Source: Pectobacterium fontis
Lineage (GTDB): Bacteria; Pseudomonadota; Gammaproteobacteria; Enterobacterales; Enterobacteriaceae
Length of the DNA: 64,000 bases
Reading direction: 5' to 3'
NCBI RefSeq assembly: GCF_000803215.1
Contig: NZ_JSXC01000030.1
Coordinates: 110,293 to 174,292, forward strand
Numbering within the stretch: the first letter of the stretch is position 1; each line of letters opens with the position of its first letter. Positions 49,690-59,720 of the stretch are shown here, piece by piece. Both the position numbers and the translations under genes were made by a program. Below the pieces are notes generated by a model. The model was not told where the DNA came from and did no database searches. It saw only the letters and a list, made by a program, of their open reading frames with translations.

Positions 49690-51594
49690 TCAGACTGCCG
49701 ACGCTCTGCGCCGCATCACCCATAGGGCGATGAATGCCGCGACAACCAGTACGCCCTGTGGAATCAGGGTTTCCACATAAGGGTAAATCCCCAGCCCGCT
49801 GATTTCTGGCACGCCCGTCAGTAATGTCGGCTCAAACAGTTTTCCTTCAATGAGTTCCAGTACGCCTTTACCCGCAAACACAAACGCCATCAGGTACATA
49901 AAGCAGCCGGTAAACATGAAGAATGGCTTAAGCGGTAGCTTGACAATGGTGTAACGCATCACGAGATACGCAATCAGCAGGATCACACAGCCGATGACAA
50001 ATCCAGCCAGAATGGAGAGATGCCCCGCCGTGTTGCTGGCATCGCCGACTAGCGCGTAATAAAACAGCACCGTCTCGGCACCTTCACGGTACACCGCCAG
50101 AAAGCTGGTCAGCCACAGCCCGATCATGGAACCGCTGCTCAGTGAATGGGACAGCTTACCTTCCAGATAGGCCTTCCAGTGCCGCGCTTCTACTTTGGAC
50201 AGCAGCCAGTAACTCATGAAGAACAGCATCACGACAGCAATCAGCATCGTAATGCCTTCCAGCAGTTCGCGGCTGGCACCGGAGTTGGTAAACAAGAGCT
50301 GGAAAATGACAGCGGTAATCACGCTGCACAGCAGCGCGACGTAGACCGACTGGCGAATCAGCGGTAGCTTGTCCTGCTGATTGTTTTTCACCAGATAGGC
50401 CACGATCGCCGCCACAATCAGCAGGGCTTCCAGCCCCTCACGCACAATAATCAGCAGGCTGTATAGCAACAAACTCCAGTGCGTTTCACCGCCATCGCCC
50501 AACATGGTGACGGCTTTCGCCAGTTCCTGCTGCAACGCGTCGGCCTGTCCTTGAAGTTGATCCACAGGCTGTTTGGCGTTCATCAGGCTCACCAGTCGGG
50601 TGAAATACCCTTCCAATGTGGATTTGAACGCCGCATCGCGGGAACCAATTTTGTTCTCCATGCCGCTGGCTTCAAACATATCGAAATAGGTGTCCTGCAC
50701 CGCCATAATGGCAGGCTTAACCTGACCTTGTCGGTATTGCGCAATCGCAGCGGCAATAGCCTGATTGATATCATCAGAGACTTTCGCCCAGTTGGCATCC
50801 GGCACAGTCCCCGTATCCGCATTTGCGGCAGGTGTCGCCGTCGCCTGCTGGCTATCGCGCGTTGTCGGCAATCCCGGCAAGGCGTCCTCGATATCCTGTA
50901 ACAGCGCGGTGACCCGATAGGCTACATCCGTCAGTTGATCGGGTTGGCTGGCTAGCGTAATCAGTGCCGAAAATTGTTGATTAATAGAAGCGGCCTGCTG
51001 CGCCGAGCGATTCTGTCTGACCGACATCTCCATCTCGGAATTTTTAAAGCCCTGATAGTGCGCTTGCTGCACGCTCTGGCTGGCCTTTTTGTAGTCTCCG
51101 GCCTGATATTCCGTCACCGCCTGCGCGAGTTGATCATCAATGATTTTGAAACTCTGCTGCCAGTAGGGTGCGATGTCGGTATTGTCATAAGCTCCGTGTT
51201 GCTCCTGCGCAACCAGCTTGTGCCCTTCCGACAGCACGGGAAGAACAGCATCCAGTTCGCCCTTCAACCATGAAATTTTTGCCTGCACCTCGGCCTGCGG
51301 CTTACCTTCGCCAATCATGCGACGAATTTCACCGAAGGTCGCTTCTAGTTGATAGCTTTTTTGCGCGGAAACGTTGATACGGATGGGACCTTCGAGGTTT
51401 TCAAACACCTCAAAATAGGCCATCTGAACTTCAGTGCGGGCATCATCCGGCTTTTGCTGCTCATAGAGCTGAGCCGTTTTATCCAGCCGGGTTTCGATAT
51501 CGTGAATAAATGAAGCGTAATCTGTCGCGGCCATTGCCACTGAACAGCTAAACAGCCAGCACAACAACAGAAGCGTTTTTTGCCAGATAGACAT
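49690..51594 (-). CDS. fetM: FTR1-family iron permease FetM
   Basis: A 634-residue iron permease with a long N-terminal periplasmic part (about 22-370) after a signal peptide ending SVAMA, followed by a seven-helix FTR1 domain. Two iron-binding REGxE motifs are visible: VREGLEALLI and YREGAETVLF. It should carry iron supplied by P19 across the inner membrane. The first in-frame start is GTG 51612; ATG 51594 is preferred. It heads the minus-strand operon ending at 43870, and a Fur box lies just upstream. Confidence 0.9.
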   Translation of the reverse strand: MSIWQKTLLLLCWLFSCSVAMAATDYASFIHDIETRLDKTAQLYEQQKPDDARTEVQMAYFEVFENLEGPIRINVSAQKSYQLEATFGEIRRMIGEGKPQAEVQAKISWLKGELDAVLPVLSEGHKLVAQEQHGAYDNTDIAPYWQQSFKIIDDQLAQAVTEYQAGDYKKASQSVQQAHYQGFKNSEMEMSVRQNRSAQQAASINQQFSALITLASQPDQLTDVAYRVTALLQDIEDALPGLPTTRDSQQATATPAANADTGTVPDANWAKVSDDINQAIAAAIAQYRQGQVKPAIMAVQDTYFDMFEASGMENKIGSRDAAFKSTLEGYFTRLVSLMNAKQPVDQLQGQADALQQELAKAVTMLGDGGETHWSLLLYSLLIIVREGLEALLIVAAIVAYLVKNNQQDKLPLIRQSVYVALLCSVITAVIFQLLFTNSGASRELLEGITMLIAVVMLFFMSYWLLSKVEARHWKAYLEGKLSHSLSSGSMIGLWLTSFLAVYREGAETVLFYYALVGDASNTAGHLSILAGFVIGCVILLIAYLVMRYTIVKLPLKPFFMFTGCFMYLMAFVFAGKGVLELIEGKLFEPTLLTGVPEISGLGIYPYVETLIPQGVLVVAAFIALWVMRRRASAV

Positions 51595-52155
51595 AAGCGT
51601 GTGATGAAGCACAAATGATATTTATTCTTATTATCACTTTGAAGCTGTCATCTGTCTTGATTTACGTCACGAAAATATGAGCAATAAAGACTTTTGTTTG
51701 TAACAAGTAATTTCAATTCTCAAAAAACATCTAATAATTCTATTTTCCTTTTATAATATTGAAAAAATACGTTTTTTTGATCACAAAAACAGCAAAATTC
51801 GCAAATCAAAATAAAGCAAAAATAATGCCAATATTTTAATTAAATCATTTTTACGTCAGAAAACCTTGTCTTGAAATGGTATTTCTTTACACTAACACAA
51901 TCAAATTTACAGAGAGGCATACCATTTTTCCCCGCTAATCCAAGGTATTACGCATATCGATATTCATACTTTTCACCGACAACGGATTGAACGATGGGGT
52001 ATCGCATTCCAACAGCAACCAGAGGCCCAACTAGCCCGGCAGACTCCTTTCCGCCCAGTTCATCTCAGCCTCATAGGCCATCCGGTGTTCTACACTTGCC
52101 GTGCACTCAATTTAGGCACACTTTTCATGTCCGGCGCACACGCCTCCCCGTCGGA
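51595..52155. other. AT-rich intergenic region upstream of the iron operon
   Basis: This 561-base gap lies between the FTR1 gene and the chemoreceptor 3' end. It holds the Fur box at 51617-51635, a spaced inverted repeat AAATGGTAT (51874-51882)/ATACCATTT (51919-51927), and from about 51950 a GC-rich open stretch discussed under findings. I see no convincing gene. Confidence 0.5.
51617..51635. promoter_or_regulatory. Fur box upstream of the FTR1 operon
   Basis: On the minus strand GATAATAAGAATAAATATC matches the Fur 19-mer GATAATGATAATCATTATC at 15 of 19 positions, 23 bases before the FTR1 ATG. It predicts iron repression of the whole operon. Confidence 0.7.
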
Positions 52156-53835
52156 TCAGAATTTTTCCCACCCGTCACTACTGCGCCCATGGGCTGATAA
52201 GAGTGGTGTGCTGCCCTGTCTGACAGCACGATGTACGGGAGCCGCGACCGCTGGACGAGAAAAACCGATGGCTGGATCGCAATCTGAATCCAGATCGAAC
52301 ACATCAACCACGGCAGACAGCTCACTGGATTGTTCATCCAGACGGGCGGCGGCTTCCGCCGATTGCATCACCAACGACGCGTTCTGCTGCGTAACGCTGT
52401 CCATTTCATGCACCGCCTGACTGATCTGCGTAATCCCCCGCGTTTGCTCATCCGTCGCCGCCGCAATCTCACCGATCAGATCGTTCACATGCGAAATAGC
52501 ATCGATAATCGCTGTCATTGCCTCACCAGATTGTTTCACCTGACCTGCGCCGGTTTCCACCCGTGCCACGGATTCCGCAATTAACGCCTCAATTTCCTTC
52601 GCCGCTTGCGCACTGCGCTGAGCCAGCGTGCGAACCTCACCCGCTACCACGGCAAATCCTCGCCCTTGTTCGCCCGCACGCGCCGCCTCAACGGCCGCAT
52701 TCAGCGCCAGAATATTGGTTTGAAACGCGATGCTGTTAATCACCGAAGTGATATCAGAAATGTGCCGGGAACTGGCACTGATTCCATCCATGGTCGTCAT
52801 CACGCTGGCGCTGATATTACCGCCTTTTTGCGCCATATCCGCCGCATCCTTCGCCAGTTTGCGAGCCTGATGCACATGATCGGTGGTTTGCCGCACCGTC
52901 GCACTGATCTCTTCCATGCTGGCCGCCGTCTGCTGCAATGCCGCCGCCTGCTGCTCCGTGCGGCTGGAAAGATCATCATTGCCGTCCTTAATATTGGATG
53001 TCCCATTGTTGATTTCTGTCGTGCTTTGCCGAATAACAGTTACGGTGTCGCGTAAACTTTTCTGCAACCGTTTGATGTCAGGAATCAACCGGCCTGCACA
53101 GTTCCGACCAAACTCCGCCAGCTCGCAGCCCAGACGGCCCGCCGTGAGCTGTGCCAAATGAGATTTCAGCACGGAAATCGGAATCACCAGATAATATCTC
53201 AAATAATATTCTGTAAAGATCAACACGATCAGGCCAATAACCATCACGCCAATAAGCACATTGCGACTCTGGTTATTTTGCTCATTGACGCTTGGAATCA
53301 ATGATGAAGCAGTAATACCGTCCGAATAACGTTTGATACTCTCCCCAAACATCATACTGATGGACGGATAAACTGAACGGAAAATTTGCCGGAATGCTTC
53401 GGGATCGTTGCGTTGCAGTGCCGCATTCATCGGATCGATAGAAGACGATATTAAGGTATTCCACGTATTTTTTACCCCATCAACCGTTGCCTGATCGACA
53501 CCGACATGTTCTGACGTCTGGAATTTATCGAACGAATCTTTGGTGTTTTTGATCGCCACCTGTGCCATTTCCAACGTCTGCCTGGCATTTTCAGGCTCGT
53601 CACGCTGCAAATAATCCATCGTTCTTTCCATACGCGTTACGGCCCGAAAATATTGATCGGCACCATAGACCAGATGGGAATAGGTTTTGCGCTGGGTCTC
53701 ACTTTTATCAAGCAAATTTGTGACCTGATAAAGCGAATAAAGGCTGAATCCCGATGCCACTCCCCACGCCACTAACAGGGAACCCACGATAACCAGCACC
53801 ATTAATTTTATGCTGACATTTTTTAGAAATTCCAT
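52156..53835 (-). CDS. Methyl-accepting chemotaxis protein
   Basis: A 559-residue transmembrane chemoreceptor. It starts [15 protein letters not shown], with helix 1 at about 9-31 and helix 2 at about 192-212 flanking a helical ligand domain, then HAMP and the signalling coiled coil with the conserved tip [20 protein letters not shown]. The extreme C terminus GWEKF resembles the CheR/CheB-docking pentapeptide (xWxxF), so it is probably a high-abundance-type receptor. Ligand not identified. An upstream in-frame start at 53877 has no family support. Confidence 0.92.
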   Translation of the reverse strand: MEFLKNVSIKLMVLVIVGSLLVAWGVASGFSLYSLYQVTNLLDKSETQRKTYSHLVYGADQYFRAVTRMERTMDYLQRDEPENARQTLEMAQVAIKNTKDSFDKFQTSEHVGVDQATVDGVKNTWNTLISSSIDPMNAALQRNDPEAFRQIFRSVYPSISMMFGESIKRYSDGITASSLIPSVNEQNNQSRNVLIGVMVIGLIVLIFTEYYLRYYLVIPISVLKSHLAQLTAGRLGCELAEFGRNCAGRLIPDIKRLQKSLRDTVTVIRQSTTEINNGTSNIKDGNDDLSSRTEQQAAALQQTAASMEEISATVRQTTDHVHQARKLAKDAADMAQKGGNISASVMTTMDGISASSRHISDITSVINSIAFQTNILALNAAVEAARAGEQGRGFAVVAGEVRTLAQRSAQAAKEIEALIAESVARVETGAGQVKQSGEAMTAIIDAISHVNDLIGEIAAATDEQTRGITQISQAVHEMDSVTQQNASLVMQSAEAAARLDEQSSELSAVVDVFDLDSDCDPAIGFSRPAVAAPVHRAVRQGSTPLLSAHGRSSDGWEKF

Positions 53836-54365
53836 AATCCACTCCGCGATATTGACAAATCTTTCCCGTCCACACACGCTGTCGGAAAAGTATTTACTTT
53901 TTACTCATGACGGTGCCGCCCGTTGTTTCCGCACTTCATCTCACGAATCAAACAGACGTTCTGGAATTCCCTGATTCATTATCCATCGAATGGAAAGTTG
54001 CGCTAAAAATTTAGCGAATAGAATGCGTTATCTTCCCTGAGGTGCCAATATCCCTGGTTTTAAACCGCCGACAGACATCACTATCACGGTCTGATCGGCG
54101 GCACACAGAATTAATACTGCCCAGAACAGTATAGGCATTAACGAATAAAGAGGATAAATACGCTAAACATTTTTCCAGAGCCATTCTTGATGAAAAAAGG
54201 TCGTCGCGTTCAAAGCATTAGGGCAATTGGTCACGCACTGAGCATGACCACGATCAGTAAATTACTTTTCTTTATCGACGATTATCAAAGGTTAGCCAAC
54301 TGCATCAACAGCCAGCCACAGGCATGCAGTTCTTACTATCCAAAACTCGGCTTTGGAGAATAATC
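53836..54365. other. Intergenic region between the chemoreceptor gene and fdhF
   Basis: The 530 bases between divergent genes contain a palindrome CGCTAAA-AA-TTTAGCG at 54001-54016 and a bulged hairpin at 54065-54101. I could not find a convincing sigma-28 promoter for the chemoreceptor or a correctly spaced sigma-54 promoter for fdhF. Confidence 0.5.
54065..54101. repeat. Bulged hairpin upstream of fdhF
   Basis: Arms CCGCCGACAGAC and GTCTGATCGGCGG form a 12-bp stem with a single-base bulge and a 12-base loop. It lies about 270 bases before fdhF and is GC-rich in an otherwise plain gap. Confidence 0.5.
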
Positions 54366-56516
54366 ATGCAGAAAGTGCTTACCGTCTGCCCGTATTGTGG
54401 ATCGGGCTGCAAAATTAACCTGCTGGTAGAGAACGGCAAAGTCGTGGGCGCGGAAGGCGCAAACGGCGTCACCAACGAAGGTGAGCTGTGCCTGAAAGGC
54501 TATTACGGCTGGGATTTTCTCAACGATACGAAACTTCTGACCCCGCGTTTAAAACAACCGCTGGTTCGACGCCAGAAAGGCGCGCCTTTTGAGGCAGTAT
54601 CCTGGGATGAAGCGATCCGTTTCGCCAGTTCGCGACTGAAGGCCATTAAGGAGAAGTACGGAGCCGAGTCGATTATGCATACCGGATCGTCACGCGGCCC
54701 CGGTAATGAAACCAATTATGTGATGCAGAAATTCGCCCGGGCGGTCACTGGGAATAATAACGTCGACTGCTGTGCTCGACTCTGCCACGGCCCGTCGGTT
54801 GCCGGGTTACAGGTCACGCTGGGAAACGGGGCCATGAGTAACTCCATCTGCGAAATCGAAAAAACCGACTGTATCCTGATTTTTGGCTATAACGCCGCAG
54901 ATTCACACCCTATCGTGGCGCGCCGGATCCTGAAGGCCAAAGCGCGTGGTGCAAAAATCATCGTGTGCGATCCGCGCCATATTGAAACCGCACGCATCGC
55001 CGACTTGTGGCTGCCGTTGAAAAATGGCTCCAACATGGCGCTGGTCAACGCGTTCGCCAACGTACTGATTAACGAAGGTCACTACAATAAAGCGTATGTC
55101 GCTCGTCATACCGAAGGCTTCGAGGAATTCAGCAACACTGTCGCCAAATACACGCCAGAGTATGTCGCCGATATCACGGGGCTGTCGCCGCAACTGATTC
55201 GCGATGCGATGCGAATATATGCCGCCGCACCGTCTGCCACCATTTTATGGGGAATGGGCGTAACGCAATGGGGACAAGGCGTTGACGTCGTCAAAGGGTT
55301 GTCCGGCTTAGCGCTACTGACCGGTAATTTAGGGCGTCCAAACGTGGGCGTCGGGCCGGTACGTGGGCAGAATAATGTACAAGGTGCCTGCGATATGGGC
55401 GCCCTGCCCAATATGTTCCCCGGTTATCAAAAAGTTACGGATCACACGGTGCTGGCGAAATTCGCCGACGCCTGGGGCGTGCCTGAACTCTCTGACAAAA
55501 TTGGCTACTCGCTGACTGAACTTCCGCACAACATTCTGGAAGGGAAAATCAGAGCCAACTATGTAATGGGGGAAGATCCACTGCAAACCGAGCCGGATCT
55601 GTCGATGCTGCGTGATGCGTTCAACGAACTTGAACTGCTGATCGTACAGGATATCTTCATGACCAAGACCGCCGCCATTGCCGATGTGATTTTACCCGCG
55701 ACCTCCTGGGGCGAGCATGAAGGGGTGTATACCGCCGCCGACCGCGGGTTCCAGCGCTTTTATAAAGCCGTAGAACCTCAGGGGGATGTCAAACCCGACT
55801 GGGAAATTATCAGCCTGATGGCGACCGCCCTCGGTTATCCAATGCACTATCACAACACGCAGGAAATTTGGGATGAATTGCGCCAGCTCTGCCCGCTGTA
55901 TTACGGCGCAACCTACGAGAAAATGGCAGGGCTTGGCTATGTACCGTGGCCGTGCCTAACGGAAGACAGCCCCGGAACGCCGTGGCTATATGCAGGCAAC
56001 CACTTCGATCGCCCCGGCGGGAAAGGCCTACTGCTGACGGCAGAATGGCGACCGCCGATGGAACTCGTGGATGACGATTACCCGCTGGTTCTGTGCACCG
56101 TGCGCGAAGTCGGTCATTACTCCTGCCGTTCCATGACAGGCAACTGCACCGCGCTGCAAACGCTGGCGGATGAACCCGGCTACGTGCAGGTTAGCCCCGC
56201 GGATGCCGAACGCTTAGGAATACGCGACCAGCAACTGGCCTGGATTTCCTCACGACGCGGCAAAGTTATCTCCCGTGTTGCCGTTAGCGAACGCATCAAT
56301 CAAGGCGCCGTCTATATGACCTACCAGTGGTGGATCGGTGCCTGCAATGAACTGACGCTGGATCATCTCGATCCGGTATCTAAAACGCCGGAGTACAAAC
56401 ACTGTGCCGTTAAACTGGAGGCGATTGACGATCAGCAGGCCGCAGAGAACTACGTGCAGCAGGAATACCGCCAGTTGAAAGATCGACTGCGCACCGCCGC
56501 AGAAAACGTTAGCTAA
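54366..56516 (+). CDS. fdhF: Formate dehydrogenase-H-like molybdoenzyme, cysteine form
   Basis: FdhF oxidises formate to CO2 on a bis-molybdopterin guanine dinucleotide centre, passing electrons to hydrogenase in E. coli. The 716-residue protein (E. coli 715) keeps the [4Fe-4S] cysteines 8, 11, 15 and 42. At residue 140, where E. coli has selenocysteine, the codon at 54783-54785 is TGC, giving ARLCHGPSVAG, so this is the cysteine variant with His141 kept. ATG 54366 has GGAGA upstream; the 54324 frame start is disfavoured. No hydrogenase genes adjoin. Confidence 0.9.
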   Translation: MQKVLTVCPYCGSGCKINLLVENGKVVGAEGANGVTNEGELCLKGYYGWDFLNDTKLLTPRLKQPLVRRQKGAPFEAVSWDEAIRFASSRLKAIKEKYGAESIMHTGSSRGPGNETNYVMQKFARAVTGNNNVDCCARLCHGPSVAGLQVTLGNGAMSNSICEIEKTDCILIFGYNAADSHPIVARRILKAKARGAKIIVCDPRHIETARIADLWLPLKNGSNMALVNAFANVLINEGHYNKAYVARHTEGFEEFSNTVAKYTPEYVADITGLSPQLIRDAMRIYAAAPSATILWGMGVTQWGQGVDVVKGLSGLALLTGNLGRPNVGVGPVRGQNNVQGACDMGALPNMFPGYQKVTDHTVLAKFADAWGVPELSDKIGYSLTELPHNILEGKIRANYVMGEDPLQTEPDLSMLRDAFNELELLIVQDIFMTKTAAIADVILPATSWGEHEGVYTAADRGFQRFYKAVEPQGDVKPDWEIISLMATALGYPMHYHNTQEIWDELRQLCPLYYGATYEKMAGLGYVPWPCLTEDSPGTPWLYAGNHFDRPGGKGLLLTAEWRPPMELVDDDYPLVLCTVREVGHYSCRSMTGNCTALQTLADEPGYVQVSPADAERLGIRDQQLAWISSRRGKVISRVAVSERINQGAVYMTYQWWIGACNELTLDHLDPVSKTPEYKHCAVKLEAIDDQQAAENYVQQEYRQLKDRLRTAAENVS

Positions 56517-57059
56517 CGCCCCTTACCTGAGCCGCTGCGTCAACGCCGTGGCGGCTTAGGCAATGCCGATGGCTTAGAAGGAAGTGAGTATCGACCTTTT
56601 TCGCTGACATCATCAACCGCGAGGTCTCAAACCATCGATAACATATGGTTAAAAAATGAAAAACACCATTTTAAATACCCTAAATGCCCAACGCGTCACA
56701 AATGGAAACATATCGCACAATAATTAAACTTCAAATCAGAAATGCAAGAATAAAAAAATGATCAACTCAATAAAATCAAGCATTAAATAATTAAAAAAAT
56801 AACAAAATCAGAAAATGACAGATATATAAACTTTTCGTTAATTGTTCTTTTATTTTTACTTAATCTTTAAGCAATTCACCATATATTTTATTGATGTATA
56901 GCGTCATATCATTAGCAACACTAATTCAACACTTCACTCAGCACTTCTTGCACACACAGAAAAAACAATAATTCATTGTTTTAATTGAAAAATAATGATT
57001 ATTGAGCTTTTATCCCATCTGCACACCACATCCTCTATCATCATTAAGATCTGTTTGAG

Positions 57060-57076
57060 CATGCATTTCTTGCATG
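57060..57076. promoter_or_regulatory. LysR-type dyad upstream of the symporter gene
   Basis: CATGCA-TTTCT-TGCATG is a perfect 6-5-6 inverted repeat and contains a T-N11-A core (62 to 74), the LysR-type operator form. The LysR gene at 58657 is a natural candidate binder. Confidence 0.4.
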
Positions 57077-57088
57077 ACAAAGATCACA
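57073..57088 (+). promoter_or_regulatory. CRP-like site upstream of the symporter gene
   Basis: CATGA-N6-TCACA matches the TGTGA-N6-TCACA consensus at 8 of 10 positions, adjoining the dyad. It suggests catabolite control of the transporter. Confidence 0.3.
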
Positions 57089-57267
57089 AATACATAACAA
57101 TCCATAGAAAAAAAATGTAAAACGTAAGAATCATTGTAATATCGGCGGGCAGACACAACACCCTAACAACAGACTCGGGTGAGGATTGGTGTATTCAGGG
57201 AAAACACCGCCCCTCACGCGGCAATAATATTGTGTTGTCTGAATCAATTCACCAACATGAGGTTTAT

Positions 57268-58578
57268 ATGCAAAGGCAGAAGTTACTTGTACAGATAGTG
57301 TTAGCTATCGTCCTAGGGATATTAATTGGATGGGCTTGTCATCAATACCTGGATGGCAGCCGAGCAAAAGAAGTTGCATCTTATTTCAACATGGTTACCG
57401 ATATCTTCCTGCGCCTGATTAAAATGATCATCGCGCCATTAGTCTTCGCTACACTGGTTTCCGGTCTGGCAAGCATGGGCGGTAATTCTTCTGCCGTTGG
57501 TCGTATTGGTATGAAAGCGATGATCTGGTTTATCAGCGCATCGTTCATTTCTCTGCTCATCGGTATGCTCTTTGCCAACCTGTTCCAACCCGGCGCCGGT
57601 ATGAACCTGGACGTTCCCGCCCAGCATGTTGCCACTGGTTTGAATACCGACAGTTTTACGCTTAAGAGCTTCATCAGCCATATCTTCCCGAAAAGTATCG
57701 TAGAAGCCATGGCGAATAATGAAATCCTGCAAATTTTGGTGTTTTCCCTGTTCTTCGGTTCCGCGCTTGCCTATGTGAAAGGCAAAAACAAACACGCGAC
57801 CACTATGATTTCACTGATCGAAGAATTAACCAAAATCATGTTCCGCGTGACCGACTACGTCATGGCGCTGGCACCGATTGCTGTTTTTGCCGCAATCGCT
57901 TCCGCGATTACCACACAAGGACTGGGGCTGCTTTATGATTTCGGTAAATTGATCGGCGAGTTCTATCTCGGTCTGGCGGTGCTGTGGGGCGTTCTGTTCC
58001 TGGTTGGCTACCTGTTCCTGGGCAAAGCCATTATGACATTGGCGAAATTAATTCGTGAACCGACTATGCTGGCATTCGCCACAGCGAGCAGCGAATCCGC
58101 TTACCCGAAGACCATGGAAGCACTGACAAAATTCGGTGTTCCGAAAAAAGTCACCAGCTTTGTATTGCCGCTCGGTTATTCATTCAACCTTGACGGTTCG
58201 ATGATGTACCAGTCTTTCGCGATTCTGTTCATCGCGCAGGCGTACAATATTGACCTGAGCGTCACTGAGCAAATTCTGATCCTGTTAACACTGATGATCA
58301 CCAGTAAAGGAATGGCGGGCGTCGCTCGAGCCTCCGTAGTTGTGGTTGCGGCAACGTTACCGATGTTCAGCCTGCCGGAAGCCGGCATTCTGCTGATTAT
58401 CGGTATCGACCAGTTCCTGGATATGGGCCGTACTGCAACTAACGTCATCGGTAACAGTATCTCTACCGCCGTGGTCGCCAGTCTGGAAAAAGACATCCAT
58501 GACGACGAGGAAGAAGAACCGGAAACTGATGGTTCTGCTGCCTATAAGGCACCTCAGCAGGCAACGCAAAATAGTTAA
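57268..58578 (+). CDS. Dicarboxylate/amino acid:cation symporter (DctA/GltP family)
   Basis: A 436-residue DAACS-family importer. Key elements are the serine-rich re-entrant loop ATASSESAYPKTME, the NLDGSMMY sodium-site segment, and DMGRTATNV, which keeps the Asp, Arg, Thr and Asn that bind acidic amino acids in the archaeal homologue GltPh. An acidic tail (DDEEEEPETDG) follows. The neighbouring Asp/Glu racemase and LysR gene support aspartate or glutamate as substrate; a C4-dicarboxylate is possible. GAGG lies 5 bases before ATG 57268. Confidence 0.88.
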   Translation: MQRQKLLVQIVLAIVLGILIGWACHQYLDGSRAKEVASYFNMVTDIFLRLIKMIIAPLVFATLVSGLASMGGNSSAVGRIGMKAMIWFISASFISLLIGMLFANLFQPGAGMNLDVPAQHVATGLNTDSFTLKSFISHIFPKSIVEAMANNEILQILVFSLFFGSALAYVKGKNKHATTMISLIEELTKIMFRVTDYVMALAPIAVFAAIASAITTQGLGLLYDFGKLIGEFYLGLAVLWGVLFLVGYLFLGKAIMTLAKLIREPTMLAFATASSESAYPKTMEALTKFGVPKKVTSFVLPLGYSFNLDGSMMYQSFAILFIAQAYNIDLSVTEQILILLTLMITSKGMAGVARASVVVVAATLPMFSLPEAGILLIIGIDQFLDMGRTATNVIGNSISTAVVASLEKDIHDDEEEEPETDGSAAYKAPQQATQNS

Positions 58579-58599
58579 TGCTGAGTGAATGTTTCATCA

Positions 58600-58625
58600 T
58601 AGCGGCCTTCGGGTCGCTATTTTTT
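58600..58625 (+). terminator. Terminator after the symporter gene
   Basis: The 8-bp stem TAGCGGCC/GGTCGCTA with a TTCG tetraloop is followed by six T residues, a textbook intrinsic terminator. Confidence 0.9.
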
Positions 58626-58656
58626 ACTCGTCACACCTTTATTCCGGTTAAAGCGC

Positions 58657-59559
58657 TCATAGCCCCGACATTGATGACAGCCCTTTCATGTAGCGCCAGA
58701 ATTTCTCAGAAGCCACATTCAGCCGCGCATCAAGACGATACAGATAAACCCCCATACGGATCACGGCATTTTCCATACTCAGGATCGCTAGCTCTTTGTT
58801 TTTCAGCTCTTCCTGAATGGAATAGTCTGGCAGCCAGGCAATGCCATAACCTTTCTTCGTCATGCGTTTGAGCAGGTCGCTCATGGAAGAGACGAAATTG
58901 ACCGTAAACTTATCATTGTCCACGCTGGATAAGTAACGGCTAACCTGACGCCCCATGTAGCTTGTCTCGGTATAATTGAGTAACGGCACCGATGCGGCGC
59001 TCACATCAAACAACGGCTTCCCGGCACTATCGCATGCGCAAACCGGATAAAGCCGGGATTCCAATATCTTCTCGTGCATAAAAGGCTCCCCCATCAGATC
59101 TTCATTGTAAAACGAGAAGATAAAGTCGCTGCGCCCCTCTTTGAGATTCAATACCGCTTCATCTACGTCGATCGATTCGACATAGAAGATTTTTTCCTGC
59201 GGATCCGGCACATCTTTTAACAGCTCCGGCATGATGAATACCGACAGAGAGTGGGCTGCGGCGATGGTAATCTTATTTTTGTAATTATCCCCGCCGTGCA
59301 GCTTATTAAGCTGATATTCCAAATCATCCAGCGTATTGCGGATATAAGCGTGGAACACTCGTCCCTGTTCAGTTAATTGCAGTGGCAACGCGCTGCGATC
59401 GAAAATATCAAATCCCACCGCCGCTTCCAGCGCCTGAATACGCCGACTAAATGAAGATTGAGAAATATTCCGCTTCTCGGCAGCCAGCGTAAAACTCCGA
59501 TGCTCTTCCAGCACAATAAAGTCATAGAGCCACTTGGTTTCGATATTGTTTAGCATCAC
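58657..59559 (-). CDS. LysR-type transcriptional regulator
   Basis: A 300-residue LysR-family protein with the N-terminal winged helix (AAEKRNISQSSFSRRIQALEAAVG) and an effector domain. It lies between the acidic amino acid symporter (converging) and the racemase (diverging), so it probably controls one or both. The 161-base gap to the racemase contains a T-N11-A dyad. E. coli has a comparable pairing of a LysR gene with the racemase ygeA. The inducer is unknown; aspartate or glutamate is inferred. Confidence 0.87.
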   Translation of the reverse strand: MMLNNIETKWLYDFIVLEEHRSFTLAAEKRNISQSSFSRRIQALEAAVGFDIFDRSALPLQLTEQGRVFHAYIRNTLDDLEYQLNKLHGGDNYKNKITIAAAHSLSVFIMPELLKDVPDPQEKIFYVESIDVDEAVLNLKEGRSDFIFSFYNEDLMGEPFMHEKILESRLYPVCACDSAGKPLFDVSAASVPLLNYTETSYMGRQVSRYLSSVDNDKFTVNFVSSMSDLLKRMTKKGYGIAWLPDYSIQEELKNKELAILSMENAVIRMGVYLYRLDARLNVASEKFWRYMKGLSSMSGL

Positions 59560-59622
59560 CCCTCACTCAACATGCCCAGCAGAGACTGTTAAAACCAATA
59601 AAAGCATAGAGATGCCAATAGT

Positions 59623-59635
59623 TATGCAAATCATA
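59623..59635. promoter_or_regulatory. LysR-type dyad between regulator and racemase
   Basis: TATG-CAAAT-CATA is a perfect short inverted repeat of T-N11-A form, midway between divergent starts at 59559 and 59721. It is a plausible autoregulatory operator. Confidence 0.35.
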
Positions 59636-59720
59636 CATAGCAGATGGGAATTTAGCAATTCACATTGCCGGGCAGTATGCGATTATTCTTTTAATTTCAT
59701 AATGCTACAGGGTTAACAGC

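Larger units (their letters stand above)
56517..57267. other. AT-rich intergenic region before the symporter gene
   Basis: These 751 bases start with a stem CTGAGCCGC/GCGGCTTAG (56527-56559) after fdhF, then become very AT-rich. Near the right end are the dyad at 57060-57076 and a CRP-like site at 57073-57088. No gene was seen. Confidence 0.55.

Noticed and set aside
51994..52197. 67-codon plus-strand open frame
   Set aside because: It has no ribosome site, a Pro/Ser/Arg-rich random composition, and runs into the antisense of the chemoreceptor gene.
54227..54244. Sigma-54-like -24/-12 element upstream of fdhF
   Set aside because: The GG and GC pairs are 11 bases apart instead of the required 10.
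54783..54785. Selenocysteine UGA in fdhF
   Set aside because: The codon at the Sec position is TGC, a plain cysteine.
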